64,000 nt of DNA, from contig NZ_LT629770.1 in the NCBI RefSeq assembly GCF_900105335.1, forward strand, positions 2,356,001-2,420,000, in the 5' to 3' direction. The notes under the pieces are model-generated. The model was not told the origin of the DNA. It saw only the letters and a program-made list of their open reading frames with translations, and made no database searches. Each line of letters starts with the position of its first letter. Within the stretch, counting starts at the first letter, position 1. Position numbers and translations under genes: made by a program. Of this stretch, positions 61,549 to 64,000 are shown one piece after another. This stretch comes from Microbacterium paraoxydans. GTDB lineage: Bacteria > Actinomycetota > Actinomycetes > Actinomycetales > Microbacteriaceae.

Positions 61549-64000
61549 GTGAACGCCACAGCACATACCCCCTCAGCGAGCACACGCCTGCGTGTCCTGC
61601 TCGCCGCAATCGTCTCCTTCGTCCTCTTCGCCGCTGGGGCGATGGTCAGCTCGCCGGCCCACGCGGCCGCGGCGACCGTCACCGCGGCGGTCTCGTCCGC
61701 CGACACCAGCGGCCTCACCGTGCAGGTGCGGGTCGAGAGTCTGCCGGACGTGACGGGCGTCTATGCCGCACTGATCGTGTCGGGCACCGAGAGCGGCATC
61801 TCCGCCGGGGGTGGCTACGCCGCGTTCGCGCTGCCCTTCCCGAGCGTGCAGCAGGGGGCCACGTCCTTCACGCTGCAGGCGCCCGTGGCGTCCCTGGACC
61901 GGACGAAGACGTACGAGGTGCTCGTCTGGCAGCAGCACACCGCGCCGACAGCCGCCACGATCTACGGCCGCGGCGACGTCACGGTGACGTCTGGGCAGTG
62001 GGACACGGTCTTCGGAACGACGCCCGTCCAGCCGGGCGAGACGGAGCCGGGAGAGACGACTCCAGGCGAGACGGAGCCCGGTGAGACCGAGCCCGGTGAG
62101 ACGGAGCCCGGTGAGACGGGGCCCGGGGAGACGGAGCCGGGAGAGACGGCCCCGGGAGAGACCGAGCCGGCGCCCGCCGAAGCCGCCATCGAGGTGTTCC
62201 TCGCCGACGGCACCACGCCCGCTGCAGGCGCTCGCCTCCAGGCCGGCGACGAGATCATCGTCAAGGGCACCGGATACGACCCGACCGCGAACGTCGGCGG
62301 ACGCGGCGTCCCGATCCCGTCGAACCTGCCCCAGGGCACCTACGTGGTCTTCGGCAACTTCGCGTCCACGTGGCAGCCCTCACAGGGGGCGCCGTCCTCG
62401 GCGCGTTCGGTCGGCGCACAGGCCTGGGCGCTCGCCGAAGGCGTGCTGGCCCAGGTCCCGACGCAGTACCAGGGCGCGATCCGCGCGCAGTGGGTGGACA
62501 TCTCGCCCGAGGGCTCGTTCCAGGTCGCGCTGACGCTGAAGGACACCCCGGCGACGCCCGGCTCCTACGGGGTGTACACCTACCCGGCAGGCGGTGTCGT
62601 CAACGCCGACCAGGAGCGCAGCGTCGCTCTGGACTACCGCATCGCCTCGGGGCTGACGACCACAGTGAAGGCGGCGACGGCCGAGGACGGCCTCACGGTC
62701 ACGGCCGCGGCGACGAAGCTCGGTGCCGTCACCGGTGCCTACGCCGCGCTGATCGAGAAGGGCACGGAGGCCGATGTCACCGCCGGCGGCGGCTTCCTCG
62801 CGATGCAGTACGTGCGCGGCATCACGGGCGGCGGCTTCACCGTCGACCTGACCGCGGCGGCGAGTGCTCTCGATCGGTCGAAGGCGTACGAGGTGATCGT
62901 CTGGCAGCAGCACACGATGCCCAGCGCGGATACCATCTACGCACGCTCCACCGTCACCGTCACCGACGCGCAGTGGAACGCCCTGCTGCCCTCCTCCGGA
63001 CCGACGGTCACGACCGCCGTCACCGGCGCCACCGCCGCGGACGGGCTGACGGTGAAGGTCACCGCCGCCGACCTCGGCGCGGTCACCGGCGCCTACGTGG
63101 CGCTCATCGAGACGGGGACCGAGGCCGACGTGACCGCAGGCGGCGGCTTCCTCGCCATGCAGTACGTCCGGAACATCGGCTTCGGAGCCTTCGCCGTCGA
63201 CCTGAACGCGGCGGCGAAGAACCTCGACCGGTCGAAGGCGTATGAGGCGATCGTGTGGCAGCAGCACACGATGCCGACCGCCGACACCATCTACGCGCGC
63301 GGAGCGGTCACGATCACCGACGCACAGTGGCGCGCACTGCTCGGCGAGAAGCCGACCGAGCCGAAGCCCCCGGTCACGCCTAAGCCCCCGGTGACTCCGA
63401 CGAAGCCGGCCGCGACCGTCCCCGGCGGGTCGCTGCGCTGGGCCATCTCGTCCTCGTTCACGAACTACATCACCGGACCGATCGCCCAGGGCGCGATCGC
63501 CGTCTCCGGGGGCGCCACCCGATCCGGCGGCCAGTTCCAGTTCGGGCAGACCGTGGGCGGCGACTTCGACGCGGCTTCCGGACGCGGCAGTGTCGTCTAC
63601 CGCGGTGCCGTGCGCTTCACCGGCCACCACGGGGTGCTCGACGTCACCGTCGCCGATCCGACGATCCGGATCAGCTCGGCGTCCTCCGCCACGCTGTCCG
63701 TGACGAGCGGGGGTGCGCAGGTGCCGTTCGCGACCCTCGACCTCTCCCGCGCCGTCCGCACGGCGGCCGGTGGCGCCGTCACCTACACGGCGGCACCCGC
63801 CGCCCTCACGGACGCCGGACGCGACCGCGTGCTCTCGGGGTACGGCACCACGCTCAACCCCGTCTCGTTCACGATCGGCTCCGTCGCCGCCGCTCCCTCG
63901 GGCACGACGGGCACGGTCGCGGCGGCTGCGGTCGTCCCGAAGTCCACGCTCCCGACGACCGCCCCGACGGCGGCCGGCATCGAGGTCGACGAGGAGAACC
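61549..64000 (+). CDS. HtaA-domain haem-binding surface protein (partial; runs off right edge)
   Basis: At least 817 residues from a GTG with GGAGAACC ahead; open to the edge. Signal peptide (LRVLLAAIVSFVLFAAGAMV then SSPAHAA). Three ~115-residue repeats share ADGLTV, GAYAALI, GTEADVTAGGGFLAMQYV, LDRSKAYEVIVWQQHTMPTA and DTIYAR (about residues 41-155, 369-481 and 487-599; the first is more divergent). A PGET linker covers residues 161-207, an Ig-like segment 211-367, and an HtaA domain begins at about 627 (LRWAISSSFTNYITGPIAQG, RGAVRFTGHHGVLDVTVADP). HtaA proteins bind haem at the surface and pass it to HmuT. It is divergent from hmuTUV under paired iron boxes. Confidence 0.88.
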   Translation, partial: MNATAHTPSASTRLRVLLAAIVSFVLFAAGAMVSSPAHAAAATVTAAVSSADTSGLTVQVRVESLPDVTGVYAALIVSGTESGISAGGGYAAFALPFPSVQQGATSFTLQAPVASLDRTKTYEVLVWQQHTAPTAATIYGRGDVTVTSGQWDTVFGTTPVQPGETEPGETTPGETEPGETEPGETEPGETGPGETEPGETAPGETEPAPAEAAIEVFLADGTTPAAGARLQAGDEIIVKGTGYDPTANVGGRGVPIPSNLPQGTYVVFGNFASTWQPSQGAPSSARSVGAQAWALAEGVLAQVPTQYQGAIRAQWVDISPEGSFQVALTLKDTPATPGSYGVYTYPAGGVVNADQERSVALDYRIASGLTTTVKAATAEDGLTVTAAATKLGAVTGAYAALIEKGTEADVTAGGGFLAMQYVRGITGGGFTVDLTAAASALDRSKAYEVIVWQQHTMPSADTIYARSTVTVTDAQWNALLPSSGPTVTTAVTGATAADGLTVKVTAADLGAVTGAYVALIETGTEADVTAGGGFLAMQYVRNIGFGAFAVDLNAAAKNLDRSKAYEAIVWQQHTMPTADTIYARGAVTITDAQWRALLGEKPTEPKPPVTPKPPVTPTKPAATVPGGSLRWAISSSFTNYITGPIAQGAIAVSGGATRSGGQFQFGQTVGGDFDAASGRGSVVYRGAVRFTGHHGVLDVTVADPTIRISSASSATLSVTSGGAQVPFATLDLSRAVRTAAGGAVTYTAAPAALTDAGRDRVLSGYGTTLNPVSFTIGSVAAAPSGTTGTVAAAAVVPKSTLPTTAPTAAGIEVDEEN
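62031..62170 (+). repeat. PGET-coding repeat (linker of the HtaA protein)
   Basis: Nine or ten repeats of 12-15 bases such as GAGCCCGGTGAGACG encode PGETEPGET-type sequence. Copy number is likely to vary between strains by slippage. Confidence 0.8.

Overview
The window is high-GC DNA packed with long operons, GTG/ATG starts and ATGA/TGATG stop-start overlaps. It has actinobacterial hallmarks: a CebR-type cellobiose regulon with TGGGAGCGCTCCCA operators, an HtaA/HmuTUV haem system with DtxR/IdeR-type iron boxes, and SBP-permease fusions. A member of the Microbacteriaceae (Microbacterium-like) is the best guess from gene content alone; this is inference, and no rRNA or other marker gene is present.

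Layout. 1-2280 (minus): start of kdpB, kdpA, kdpF and a 27-codon membrane peptide upstream of kdpF. 2481-6646: ArsB/NhaD-type permease, PaiB-like FMN protein, EamA exporter and a MocR regulator sharing a CATG start with the exporter. 6656-11896: KimA-like transporter, VanZ-RDD membrane protein, small alarmone synthetase, M20 amidohydrolase. 12006-20750: TetR regulator, Opp-type ABC importer (SBP, two ATPases, two permeases) and a GH3 beta-glucosidase. 20842-23760: SoxR-type promoter, then ferredoxin, FprA, flavin reductase and superoxide dismutase. 23859-26014: CstR-like repressor divergent from a small Cys-rich protein and a CoA-disulfide-reductase/rhodanese fusion. 26119-28857: LacI regulator and GH13 alpha-glucosidase. 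29031-33120: SDR, secreted alpha/alpha-barrel protein, purQ, purS, apt. 33248-39251: cellobiose operon cebEFG-bglC-cebR. 39335-41288: secreted metzincin protease and a TetR regulator. 41299-48211: GntR regulator divergent from a 5-oxoproline operon (NRAMP-like permease, pxpA, DUF1445, pxpBC fusion, biotin carboxylase-BCCP fusion). 48726-57201: uracil permease, purC, PadR with MFS exporter, amino-acid ABC transporter, purD. 57349-64000: Nudix hydrolase, SCP-like protein, hmuVUT, and a large HtaA surface protein that runs off the right edge.

How the genes work together. Three sugar-acquisition modules (Opp-type/GH3, GH13, Ceb/GH1) each sit with their own regulator and suggest a plant-glycan or oligosaccharide user. 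Two redox modules (superoxide, reactive sulfur) lie back to back. Iron/haem uptake, 5-oxoproline salvage and purine synthesis complete the window.

The most unusual feature is non-coding. At least five sequence families of 50-90 bp nested palindromes occupy about sixteen intergenic gaps in every gene orientation (convergent, tandem, divergent), including a six-unit array at 48234-48725. A further short inverted element (core CTGAGCCTGTCGAAGGG) sits between the SBP gene and the next gene in two separate ABC operons and is also inserted in frame in kdpB and in an M20 peptidase gene. No CRISPR array, tRNA, rRNA, transposase or prophage gene was seen.
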